The notes below the pieces were generated by a model, which did not search any database, was not told the DNA's origin, and saw only the letters and a program-made list of their open reading frames with translations. From NCBI GenBank assembly GCA_015680685.1, contig MNCI01015499.1:2504289-2568288 (forward strand): 64,000 nt of DNA. The letters run 5' to 3'. Both the position numbers and the translations under genes were made by a program. Below, piece by piece: positions 54,714 through 64,000 of the stretch; within the stretch, counting starts at the first letter, position 1, and the number at the start of each line of letters is the position of its first letter. Source of the DNA: Gnetum montanum (Eukaryota > Streptophyta > Gnetopsida > Gnetales > Gnetaceae).

Positions 54714-57221
54714 TTATGTTCTAGGTGGTGGAGGCTCTTCCATTAGCTTCTTTCCTTTATCATCAAGCTTTTGGAATTGAAATCAATTTAGGAGTGCCTA
54801 AAGCGTCTCTTTTTCTATCTTCGGGTCATGTACCATCCATGCTTATTGAGCAATGTTAGTTGGAGTAGGTACATCTCATGGGCATGATAGTTGTAGAAAC
54901 ATCTTGTTGGCCTTCATGTATCAAGCTGCAAATTTCCACTTCTCTTCCTCAAAAGCTTTGGCCATATTTCTTAGCTCTTGGTAATTTGACATTCGACATG
55001 CTAGGTTTGCTGCTACATCCTTCTAGCCCTCGTAGCTAGCTTTGACAATCTCAGTTTTGGAATTTACAACATGTAGCTTTTGTAGGGTGTCTTTCCTATT
55101 AGCAAATTCCTTCTTGTACAATACATATATAGTTGTTACTTACTACTCTTGTTCATTTTTGGGCTTTCCTATTGTCAACATAGGTAAATTAGCATACTAG
55201 AGGTTTGCTAATCCCATGTACTCTATTAAGTTTTTGATCTATAAGTTCTTATTTTTCACCTTAACTTGGTGGACATAGGCAAGGCTATCTAGAATGGATT
55301 GCCAATCTAGGTATTGCATAGAAAGTGAATTGATCTTGGCCTTTGCTATCTAGATCTCTTTTTTATTGATTTTCTTGTACATTCCCATTTAACTGAAGTG
55401 TTCTTTGAGTCTTTCATGCTTCTTGGGCTTATTTTTCCATGTGTTGATTTCTATAGCAGACTTTTGATGAATGACACAAAATTCTTCCATTAATAATTTT
55501 ATGTTTTCTTTGGCTAAGTGACCAATATCTTGGTTGACTGTAATAATTTGTTCTCTAAACTATTGAATGTTCTCCTTAAGAAAATTTTTCTGCTTCTTTA
55601 TACTTGCAATTGAGCATTACTAGCAACTAACTATCTATTTGTTTCTTATAAGGTGGTGAGTGCTTTGTCGTGTGCATACATTTGAGCCTCTACCATTGAT
55701 GCATTTCAACTACCCTTTCCTTCTCTTGTTCCATCTTTATGTTATNCTCTAGGAGTCATTGATATTCAGGTAAGCATTTGAGCACCCTATGCTCTAGAGA
55801 TATCAGCTAGTTGCACAAAAGGTACATGAAGGATTCCTTGATATGATCATTGATGACCTTTTCTGCTCTTGCTAGATCTTGGTGTTACATGAACATAATA
55901 GTGGCACCTTCACCAATTTCAAGCATAACTTGTAATGATGTAGCATTCCCAGAAATTTGCTATGTCCAATCATCATCTCCTTTTATTTTAAGTGATACTT
56001 TCCCACTAGCTGGATCTATGGATATTGTGGGCCTTGCGGAGCTCTCCTGTACTTTGTACAAATTGGTCCCCTCCCTTGTTCCCCAACTTATTATTTCTAT
56101 AATTTGTTGTAGGTGGCTCATGGATGATTGATAATCCTATGATAGTGGTAGAACTTGTTGTTGTTTCTGTTGTTGTTCCATTTGTGGTTGGCTACTAGAT
56201 CTTACCCATTTTTGCTAACTAGTAGATGGAATGCTATCAGTAAGGGTGGTACTTGCAGCTCCCTCAATTCCTATTAATGTTTCTACTTGATTTTTCTTTG
56301 GTAGTACTAGATTGAACATTTCTACGTGGGAAGCATTTTGGGCCTTCATACATACATTATTGGTGTATCCTAGGATTCTAGCTTGCTTGCATAGCTTCTT
56401 GATGAGACAAGGAAATAGAAGTGTTTACTTCCTTACCTTCTTCTCTTCAAACCATCTTTGGATATCAATGAAGAATAGATATGTAATGTTAGCATTGAAT
56501 TTTCCTATCAAGATTGCACTTCCTTTGCCCACAAATGTAGAGATCCTATTGAGCCTTTTTCTAGAAATAGGTAGTAGGTTCTAATCTTAAAGTATATCTT
56601 CTCCTCAGTTGTGAGCTTGCTATATTCTCTATCTTATTTTCCATATGCCTTGTGCAACCACAACCTCTTCACATCAATAACTAATCTTTTTGAGATCTAT
56701 GTCACATTTGTCCTTTCATTTTGGATGTTTAGGGCCTTTACAATTACCTCTATTAACTAAGGCATAGAGACTCCTTCAATTTTTACCATTGCATTATTTT
56801 ATTTATTTTTCCATAGTTGATACATTTCTCCTAGATACCATTCACCATTGTTGGATAGTGTAGGCCATAAAGGAGACATTTGGAGTTGTGTCTTCACTAC
56901 TTCTAGAGAAAATTTCATAAAAGGAACAAAGTTTAGTTTTGTAATGACTATGGACATGTTGAATTTTTCTTGTATGGCCTAGAGGCATTTCGAAGGTAAG
57001 GTAGGGCATTTTCTCTATTCAAGCACTAGTGGAAATTTTGCCTCTCCTCAGGCTAAGTGCTAAGTGACAAGAGTTTGTTGATGGATGCCATATGATTGGG
57101 CATCCTTTTTTGCATGTTTTTCCTGGGGAGTTTGTTCTCCTACTTGGCCTCTTCCACAACCTCTTGATCTTTTGCTTCCATTTTCGGAAGATTCTTTAGC
57201 AATTGGTCTCTTTGGGACCAT
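54714..57221 (-). pseudogene. E5 ORF3, most complete copy
   Basis: Starts at ATG 57221: PKRPIAKESSENGSKRSRGC, a basic Gly/Arg/Lys-rich start that could act as a nuclear signal. Continues FVPFMKFSLEVVKTQLQMSP near 56930, SNNGEWYLGEMYQLW, NERTNVT.ISKRLVIDVKRL, TTEEKIYFKI, a Gln-rich linker near 56180-56160, and a Lys/Glu-rich part. Ends MEEPPPPRT at TAA 54714. About 836 codons with many stops and some frameshifts. One N at 55746. Same block order as E1 ORF3. No catalytic motif or transmembrane segment is evident; a structural or nucleic-acid-binding role is only a guess. Confidence 0.75.
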
Positions 57222-59460
57222 TTGCAATCAACAAGAATTTAAAATTAGCAAAGTATTTAAATTGCTGCTTAATGATTCATAATCCGTCTCGTACTCATGG
57301 TTAGATTCACTTCTTATCTTATAATGATTACAGAGTTAAAAAAAACTTTCAAAATGAAACCCCCTTAGTGTTATATCTTTAACTACTATGACATTCCATA
57401 GTTATCATTTCCTTGTTTATTATGCTATGAAATAGTTGGTATGGTTAAGTAGGTGAATTAGTTAAGTCCTTTGGCTTAGATTTGATTGATTAATGAAGAT
57501 GTTCTTATTGTATTCTTATACTTATCCTTTATAATATCTTCTAGGCATTAGAAAATATTGGCTGAAATTTTCAAATGTACATATAATGTACCCTTCCATA
57601 ACTAGGTTGAGTGCTCTAGGATCAACAAGGTTCAAGAATTTCGAAAATCAAATCTACAAGGATGAAGTTATCACCTTGGGAAGTTGGTGTGCAAGAGCTT
57701 TGAGGAAAAATTGTAAAAACTTCTCTTACTATAAATGAGAGGAATGAAAAATATTACTAACTCCTATGCATATATATACTATTTTTATATGTGCAACATC
57801 GTAGGGACTATGATGTCACCGTGAAAATTGTCAAAATTTTCATTGAATTTTCTAGGGTAAATTGAGTCAAATGGAATGTTTGAAAGATGTGAAGCTTGTA
57901 CAAAGGGTCATGGGCCATTAATAATGCATAGTTTTCAAGAATTTGGCATTCAAAGTTCATAAAGAAAGAATCTTAAGCAACAAAAGTTTATTGGATGGAT
58001 AGGATATGGGTTAAGAATTTTGAATGTATGGATAGATTGTTAGATGATATGGGAAGTATTTATTAAATCTTGATTATTTTGTATGGCACAAGATGATGTG
58101 GAATTGCTTGCCAAGTATGAAATACAAGACTTATACAAGTGGGTCCTTCCCAAAGTAGGATACAATCCTTTATGTCCTTGTATAACCATGTCTAAAAGTG
58201 TCCTTAGACACTTAAGGAGTTGAATGTAAGACATACATATCTAGCAAAATACACATGTTAGTATAACTAGATTGGAAAAATAATACTGTATTATAGAAAA
58301 CCATAAAGTTATGATTAAATATATAGTGAGGTGAGATGGATTGTAGAAGGAATTGCTAAAACTGGAATGTGAGGTATCTTACTATAGGCATAATGAGTCC
58401 TTGTGTGTAATCTATGGTTAGAGTAATCATTGGCCCTTCTTTCTAAGATTCAAACCAAGTCCAAATCACTTTCTAGTAACATTGCGTTTTTTCATCTCTG
58501 GGATTCTCAACCATAAGACTACCACTTGTTGCAAGGACTATTACCACTTAGTATGTTGTTCATGGGAGGAGTTTATTCATTACGCTATTTATTTTTGAGA
58601 TTATTGAGAAGTTGCCTACCTTTTGGAATGTGTAACATGTCTTTCTAGTGGGACCCCCAAAAATTTATTCTATGCATGAATTTTATTTTAAATATGTTGA
58701 CCTTACCAAAGAACTACCTTCAGGCATGGGTAACATGTCTTTCTAGTGACATGGTAAGGCAACACTTATTGTACTCTTACTTCCATTTTTCATTAGATCT
58801 ACAAGGATATAATACATCCTTAGCAATAGGATAGAACTCATAGTAGTGATCCAAAAGAATCCACATATCCCCTTGATGTCACATCCTTTGCATTTCCACT
58901 TGGTTCTTAACAATTTTGTCCAGACATAATGATCACAAGTTTATTCTTAGTTTTATTATGATAAGAATACCATTATGGCCATGGCCAGAACCTCTTATTG
59001 TTGGAATGGATGGATGGATGTTTTGGTCTCACTGTATAGGTAATTAGTCCCTTAATGATTAATAATATAGGGAAATCTTCATGTTATTGGAACTACATCT
59101 TGCTTTATTTGGTGTGTTTTATTGGAAAGTTAACAAAAATGTGTAGAAGGAAAAATAATTGCAAAGTAATAAAAAATTGTAAAAAGATAGTATTTATTGC
59201 AAAACTAACAAGAATAAGAAAAGTATAAAAAGAATGTAAAAATGTCAAAGAATGGAAAAAAGATTAATAATTGAAAAAGTATAAAAGAATGAAAAGATAT
59301 CAAAGAATGTGAAAATTGGTAAGAAATGTGAAAAAGTATAACAAGAAATTGTAAACCAAAAAGAATTGTAAAAAAAAAAGTTGAAAAGCACTTATTAATT
59401 TCTAGATCATGATAAGGTATCTCCTCTACAACTAAACTCATAGAAAAGTATTCAAAAAAT
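57222..59460 (-). other. E5 spacer upstream of ORF3
   Basis: No gene. Parallels the E4 spacer: the CAAGTGG.TCCTTCCCA phrase (58135-58155 here, 48670-48690 in E4) and GGTAACATGTCTTTCTAG (58726-58744 here, 49157-49174 in E4). TATAAAAATAG (- strand) near 57795 may be an ORF3 promoter. 59160-59440 is an A-rich, AAGAATGTAAAA-type simple repeat like the AT-rich run after integrase in E1. Confidence 0.6.
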
Positions 59461-59929
59461 GGACCCTAGATCCCCTAGATCATACACTCTAGGTTTTTCA
59501 CTTAACATCCTTGGTGACTTAGTTTTTTAGTTATGTAATCTTGATGGTAATTGAAGTTTTATTATCTAAGGATATATATCTTTTTGGACTAGATGGTATT
59601 TCCATTTCAAAAGGTCTAACTATACTTTCTTGTTGATTTTTAAATTAAAATTCTAAGTCCTTGTTTCCTCTATTTGCTAGTGTATGATTATGGTTTAAGA
59701 TTTTCTTTTGTGAGTTCTCAGTTTGGATCATTTTCTTAGAATAAGAGTTAATAAGTGAGTCAGACATTTTCATGCATGTTTTGGACAATTTTATGGTCTT
59801 AGTTTTGGCCATTGGATACCTTTTGGTTTAGTGGCCTAGGCTCCGTTTTGTTCATACACTTGTTTCTCACATTTGTTGTTGGCTGGTGTAAAGATTATAT
59901 TGACATTTTGAACTTTTGATCCACAATTG
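59461..59929. other. Junction region where pol should be
   Basis: About 470 bp between the A-rich repeat and the end of the protease, where E1 and E4 have some 3 kb of RT, RNase H and integrase. No pol motif on either strand. AT-rich, with no clear similarity to the rest of the window. Confidence 0.5.
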
Positions 59930-60400
59930 CACCCTTCGTTATCTTCAGTAATGCATGAAATTATTTGCATATCTATGGCTCCTTATGCATCTTCTTTGGA
60001 GATTTTCATAGATAAATCTCTCATTCCTAACTTAGCATCTATTGTGCTAAGCCATGCTTTTCCCATAATGATAAGAAATTCCTTATTATGATTCTTCACA
60101 TTAATCACTAAATTTTTTTTGGATAAGACCACCCATTAATAGTGATCACCACATCTTCTATCTATCCCAAAGGAATGGTGATAGATTGGTTTGCTAGTTT
60201 TAACCTTATGTTGCACTTCTTTAAGGGTGGTAGGTTCCATGCCTTGTATGTTTCTTGAGATATCAAATTTACTCTGGAACTCAAGTCAACTAGAGCCTTG
60301 CATGGTGAATTTCTAGCTACTTGTAAATAAATCAAAGGAACTCTTGGATCTATTCTTTTCTTGGGAAGTGTTCCTACCTTAATCTAGTTTAATACTATAT
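59930..60400 (-). pseudogene. E5 aspartic protease, catalytic Asp kept
   Basis: KALVDLSSRVNLISQETYKA near 60295-60240 carries the active-site loop (D-L-S where D-S-G/A is usual). LPPLKKCNIRLKLANQSITI follows, then FLIIMGKAWLSTIDAKLGMR near 60075-60015 and SMKISKED near 60000. The best preserved protease of this family in the window. Confidence 0.75.
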
Positions 60401-60639
60401 CTGTTAGACTAACAGTTTTAAGTTATTGATTTGATTGTTATGAAAGCCTAGTATTGGTAGGAGGAACTATCGTAGGAGAAACTTGTCTCAATGAATTCCT
60501 AATTCTACCATCCTTTTCTAGACTTATCTTGAAGAAAGGATGTTTCCTTGATTTTCCTTTAGTATTGCTGGTATGACCCTCTCTTTGTATATTCACTATC
60601 CTTGTAGCACTTCTCTACTAAGGTTGTGATGGTAATTCC

Positions 60640-62941
60640 CCTTGCATGATAGGTGGTGGCATTGGTGGTAAAGAATTAGAAGGGGGATTTGACTGGCCAA
60701 CTACTGGCAAATGTGCATAAAGACTATGATCCATCCTTGGAGTAGTAGGTGTGTAATATTATAGTGGATAATAAATAGAAGAATCTTGGACTAAAGTATT
60801 CCCTAGAGATATTAGATGCTGAACATAATATCCATAAGGGTATGGTTACCTGTATGGATATTGTTGCCTTGGTGATGGCATTGCCCATGTTTGTAGTTTC
60901 TACCATTGTTGGTGGTATTTCTCTTGTGATTGTGGGTAGGGTTTTCTTGGGGTAATATATTGGTAGAAAAGGTTGCCTTATATTACCTTGAGGATAAGGT
61001 AGCCTTTTGGGCATATGCTTTTTGACAAAACTTGGATTACATGCATATACCCCATATTCTTACAAGTGAGCCATAATAGGACAACATCCCTTAGCATGTT
61101 CATACTGGCACACATTGCATCCTTCCTCTTCCTTTAAACTATAATCAATATACCCTTCAATGATAGCAACTTTTCCTTTATGTTTATAACCTTCTCGTCC
61201 ATAATATCTTTTTTTTTTCTTCTCCTTAACCTTATTAAGTTCTTGTTTAGTCTCCTCTTCCACAATATTTAGGGCTATAGCAAATTTTTCATCCATAGAA
61301 TCCCACATTCTCTCTACTGTAGTTGCTATATCATTTATCAATTTATAAATAGGTAGAGTCTTTTTCTAGATAACATCTTCTGAGGTTTCATCCTCTGACT
61401 TGTCACATATCTGCACATCGCATTTCCTTATTGATGGATCTCTGTTATACTCTTTAGTTAACTCTCTCTTCTTGAGTTCTTCTTTCTCTTTTGCTACATG
61501 ATCAGTTAATTTTTGAATCTGATGGATAGTTATTTGAGATAGTCTACCTTGATCATAAACCTCAAGGGTTTCTTTGGTTTTATTCCTTAACCCATCAACA
61601 ATGTGCCTAAGCTACTTCCTTTGGAAAATTTTGTGGCTTGGGCATCTATGTAGAAGTGAATAGTATCTATCCATTACTGCATTAAGGATCTACTTCCTAA
61701 GATTGGACACTAAGAGTAGGTTTGGAATTTATCATTGAAAAGCCCAAGCATGGTACTCCACCTTCTGATTAATTCTAGTTCTAATGATTTGTAGTAGCTT
61801 TTTGTCTCTTTAATGAGTGTCCTTGGAAATAACTTTAGTTTTTGCTGGTCACTTTCTATATTTTGTAGGGCATAGGCATCGTGAAATGCTTGAAGGTGAT
61901 GCTATGGATCTATGTTATACCTACCTTCAAACTTAGGGATATTGTTCATATCAAGTCACTTGATGCGATTGTCCCACACATGTGTAGTTGAAATATATAC
62001 AACTCCCCTTATGTTTATCATGCTATGAGTAGCCAACAAGGGTTCATCATGATTTTAGGGTTCATATGCTCAATTGTAGTGGTGCTTCCTTGAGTACTCA
62101 TATCTCTCTCTTTCTTCATGTCTATCCTTGTTCCTTCATGGTTCATGCTCTTCATCTTCTTCATCAAAATGTCTTGGGGTGATAATTTTGTTGATGATGA
62201 GTCTGATGTATTTCCTTGTCATGATCTCTATACCTTTATTCCCTTTAATCAAAGTCCACCAATAATTGTGGGGATGAATATGAAGTAGTGGAAGAATGAT
62301 GTTGGCTAGTTCTCCTTTTGTGACTCTAGTATTCATCCCTTTGTCATCTAGTAGAAACTCTTGGCATTGAGTCTTGCTTGTACTTAGAGTTTGCTACTTC
62401 TTTTCTTGGTGTCTCTACTAATGTTGAATTAGTTGCACTTTGACACGTTCTTCTAGCTGAATGATTGGTGTTTGAGAATGGGCTTCATGATCATAGTGGA
62501 GGTTTTCTACTACAAATGCATCACCATCAAGTTCCTCTAGAAAATAAGAGAATTAACATGCTTTTCCTTATTTTGCTCATGTTTGGTATCCATAGTAGTG
62601 TCTCTCTACACTTGTGCCTTTGTGGGTTGTTAGAGTCTTGTCATGTGTTTGGTCACATGTCACCCCTCTTGTGCATGATTTAGATTCCTTCTCCTTAAAG
62701 TTTTTTGAAGCATGATGGGTGCTGAATGCTCTAGAGGTAAAATGATGCTACCCTATAGGTTTCTCCACCTCAACTATCCATCTTGGTGAAAAAGGACTAT
62801 GAAATCAGGATAGTAAGGATCATTGTGAGCATATGAGATTCTTGTTTGCATAGGCATACTTCAATCTTCATCATCATTTGTTTTATCATTGTCCCTCTAT
62901 ATCTCTTTGGTAGGTGATAGTTTTTCCTTAGTTGAAGCCAT
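60640..62941 (-). pseudogene. gag: E5 gag pseudogene
   Basis: ATG 62941 (MASTKEKLSPTKEI) opens the - strand frame. NDPYYPDFIVLFHQDG near 62820 matches PDEYVPDFAFILHQDE of E1. The capsid-like region is near 62000-61500. The open frame 61341-61060 reads MWDSMDEKFAIALNIVEEET, then a Lys-rich run, then CNVCQYEHAKGCC with H three residues before the CC pair, a non-standard zinc knuckle shared with E1. A Pro/Gln/Tyr-rich tail reaches about 60640. Confidence 0.8.
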
Positions 62942-63095
62942 GTTATGAGTGTGTTTCTTGGTTAAGTGTGTGTGTTATTATGATTATTTGAAAATTAGAA
63001 AGTTTGAATTTACAATTCTCCATATCTTGACCAGTAGTTGCAAACGAAAATTAAAGGTTAAAATATCTTTAATATGTTCCCCATTTTGAAAACTT

Positions 63096-63971
63096 GGAAT
63101 GTAATTGCTAATAGATAGACTTGCTCAATGTTTTTCATTATGAATCAATACCATTTAGAAACTAATTTTTGGAAAAACCAAGTTAAGTATCCACTGGGAT
63201 TATCAAGTTAATCATTGTCATCACTCAAGATCTTGACTTGAGCATTCTACCATAGCTAATGTAAGAGAAAAATGTAAACATTATCCTAAATAATACTAAT
63301 AAATTGCAATGAAAGTAAATTTAATCTAAGTAAAAGTTCTATAATGTGAAGAAGTCAATCTTGATCTTTATTATCATTCATGGGTGCATCTAATCATAAT
63401 CACTTAAATAAAAATCCTAGAGAACTAACTCAAATACATGCTATGAGCACTTGTTGACTATTATAAATCAAGAAATCAAATTGATAAAGTTTCTCTACTT
63501 CTAAGTAAAGCTAATTACTTTCCACTATCCTAATGCATATATTTGTAGGGTAGGATCAACATTACATTAATGCATTTGCATCAACACAAATAAAGCTATG
63601 TTGATGCATTTGCAACAATGTAGTTATATTGACCCATGGTCTAAAAGCTTGATTAATTAATTTTAAGAAAAGAGAAATGTCAATGTTTTCTAACCAAATG
63701 TTGTGTTAGCCTTAAGAAATCAAATTTAGGATATTTGATAGTTTATTATATTGCCATGGCTTATCAAAAATTCCTCTTTGAGTTATAAAAAATTAACAAA
63801 ATCCACTTATAAGAATTGTGGGCTAATTATGACTAGGTTGACTACATGAATGAATACATGATAAATTTGTAAGTGTTGCATTTGATAAAATTTCAAAGTG
63901 GTTAGATTTTATCCAAAAATCATATTATGATAAAATTATTACCACTTACTAACTTTAAAGAATTATAATTT
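63096..63971 (-). repeat. E5 5' LTR region, approximate
   Basis: Shares with 53714-54534 the phrases CACTGGGATTA (63192), GTCAATCTTGATCTTTATT versus CTCAATCTTTATT, and a TATA-like ATATATTTGTAGG near 63537. It is longer on the U3 side by about 350 bp and differs widely. TCCCCATTTTG at 63079-63089 may be the remnant of the primer site. The left limit is uncertain; the right limit is set by the AGGTG duplication. Confidence 0.5.
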
Positions 63972-64000
63972 AGGTGGCATAGGTCCTTTGCCCTTCTTCT
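63972..64000 (-). pseudogene. gag: E4 gag, continuation at the window edge
   Basis: The - strand reads GPMPP, which joins the E4 Gag tail at 53713 and equals GVPPQP of E1 Gag. 63972-63976 is the second copy of the AGGTG target duplication. Cut by the window end. Confidence 0.6.

Larger units (their letters stand above)
53714..63971 (-). mobile_element. Element 5 (E5): E1-family element lacking RT, RNase H and integrase
   Basis: Flanked by AGGTG at 53709-53713 and 63972-63976. The E4 Gag tail reads across the two sides (PP before, QP after), so the insertion site is secure. On the - strand: 5' LTR region (63971 to about 63096), gag from ATG 62941, protease near 60400-59930, then directly spacer, ORF3 (57221-54714), a conserved pre-LTR string and a 3' LTR (54534-53714). 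No RT, RNase H or integrase motif lies between protease and spacer. The two LTR regions are alignable only in blocks, which is odd for a pair. E5 may be a recombinant of two related elements. Confidence 0.7.

Noticed and set aside
1-64000. Host genes, structural RNA genes, CRISPR arrays, bacterial or organellar features
   Set aside because: No host gene, rRNA or intact tRNA was recognisable on either strand. The repeats present are plant LTR retrotransposons and their minisatellites.

Overview
WHAT IT IS. I see no ordinary host gene in this window. It is AT-rich plant nuclear DNA made almost entirely of old, decayed LTR retrotransposons inserted into one another. Three features point to a seed plant with a large repeat-filled genome: Ty3/gypsy lineages found only in plants (an Athila/Tat-like family with an extra 3' ORF, a Tat-type element with a second RNase H, and a chromodomain element), a Ty1/copia gag-protease, and heavy C-to-T decay. 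A conifer would fit, but the sequence does not prove it. LAYOUT, LEFT PART. 1-3589 is AT-rich sequence without recognised genes (one SINE-like candidate, one 55-bp tandem duplication). From about 3660 a Ty1/copia leader and gag begins. It is interrupted at 3974 and resumes at 42178. The interruption is a four-level nest. Element 1 (E1, + strand, 3974-42177) is a Ty3/gypsy element with 5-bp target duplications AAAGG, gag-PR-RT-RH-INT on the left, and a third long ORF (ORF3) before its 3' LTR on the right. Inside it sits Element 2 (E2, - strand, 13058-38158), a chromovirus of about 5.8 kb once its own insert is removed, with 676-bp LTRs, duplications GATAG/GATAA, a tRNA-Met-type primer site and an integrase chromodomain. 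Inside E2's gag zinc knuckle sits Element 3 (E3, - strand, 17216-36484), a 19.3-kb Tat-type element with 2.1-kb LTRs, duplications ACAGT, gag-PR, RT-RNase H, a second RNase H, and integrase. THE MOST UNUSUAL PART. Between protease and RT, E3 carries about 5 kb on the opposite strand that reads as a multi-exon gene (24987-29913). It has a TATA box, an ATG, eight exons joined by GT-AG introns that keep phase, a stop codon, and AATAAA. It encodes a decayed protein of about 1000 residues, including a stretch that resembles an FCP1/HAD phosphatase fold and an acidic, possibly coiled-coil C-terminal part. Because the gene is antisense to the element's genomic RNA, its introns would survive retrotransposition. 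LAYOUT, RIGHT PART. After the copia gag-protease (42178-43897) comes a plus-strand ORF3 fragment, then an LTR-like block with a cluster of AGACATCTC motifs (45451-46254). Next is Element 4 (E4, - strand, 46255-53713, resuming at 63972), an E1 relative with ORF3, integrase, RNase H, an RT lacking its palm, protease and part of gag. Into E4's gag is inserted Element 5 (E5, - strand, 53714-63971, duplications AGGTG), another relative that keeps gag, protease and ORF3 but has no RT, RNase H or integrase. HOW IT WORKS TOGETHER. The window records serial insertions; outer copies look more decayed than inner ones. All coding regions carry many stops, mostly where CAG, CAA, CGA or TGG would be expected, so no element looks autonomous today. 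Four isolated N characters occur. Two of them bracket a perfect 131-bp inverted copy of nearby sequence, which looks like an assembly artefact. Dating, family names and any expression of the antisense gene would need computation I could not run.
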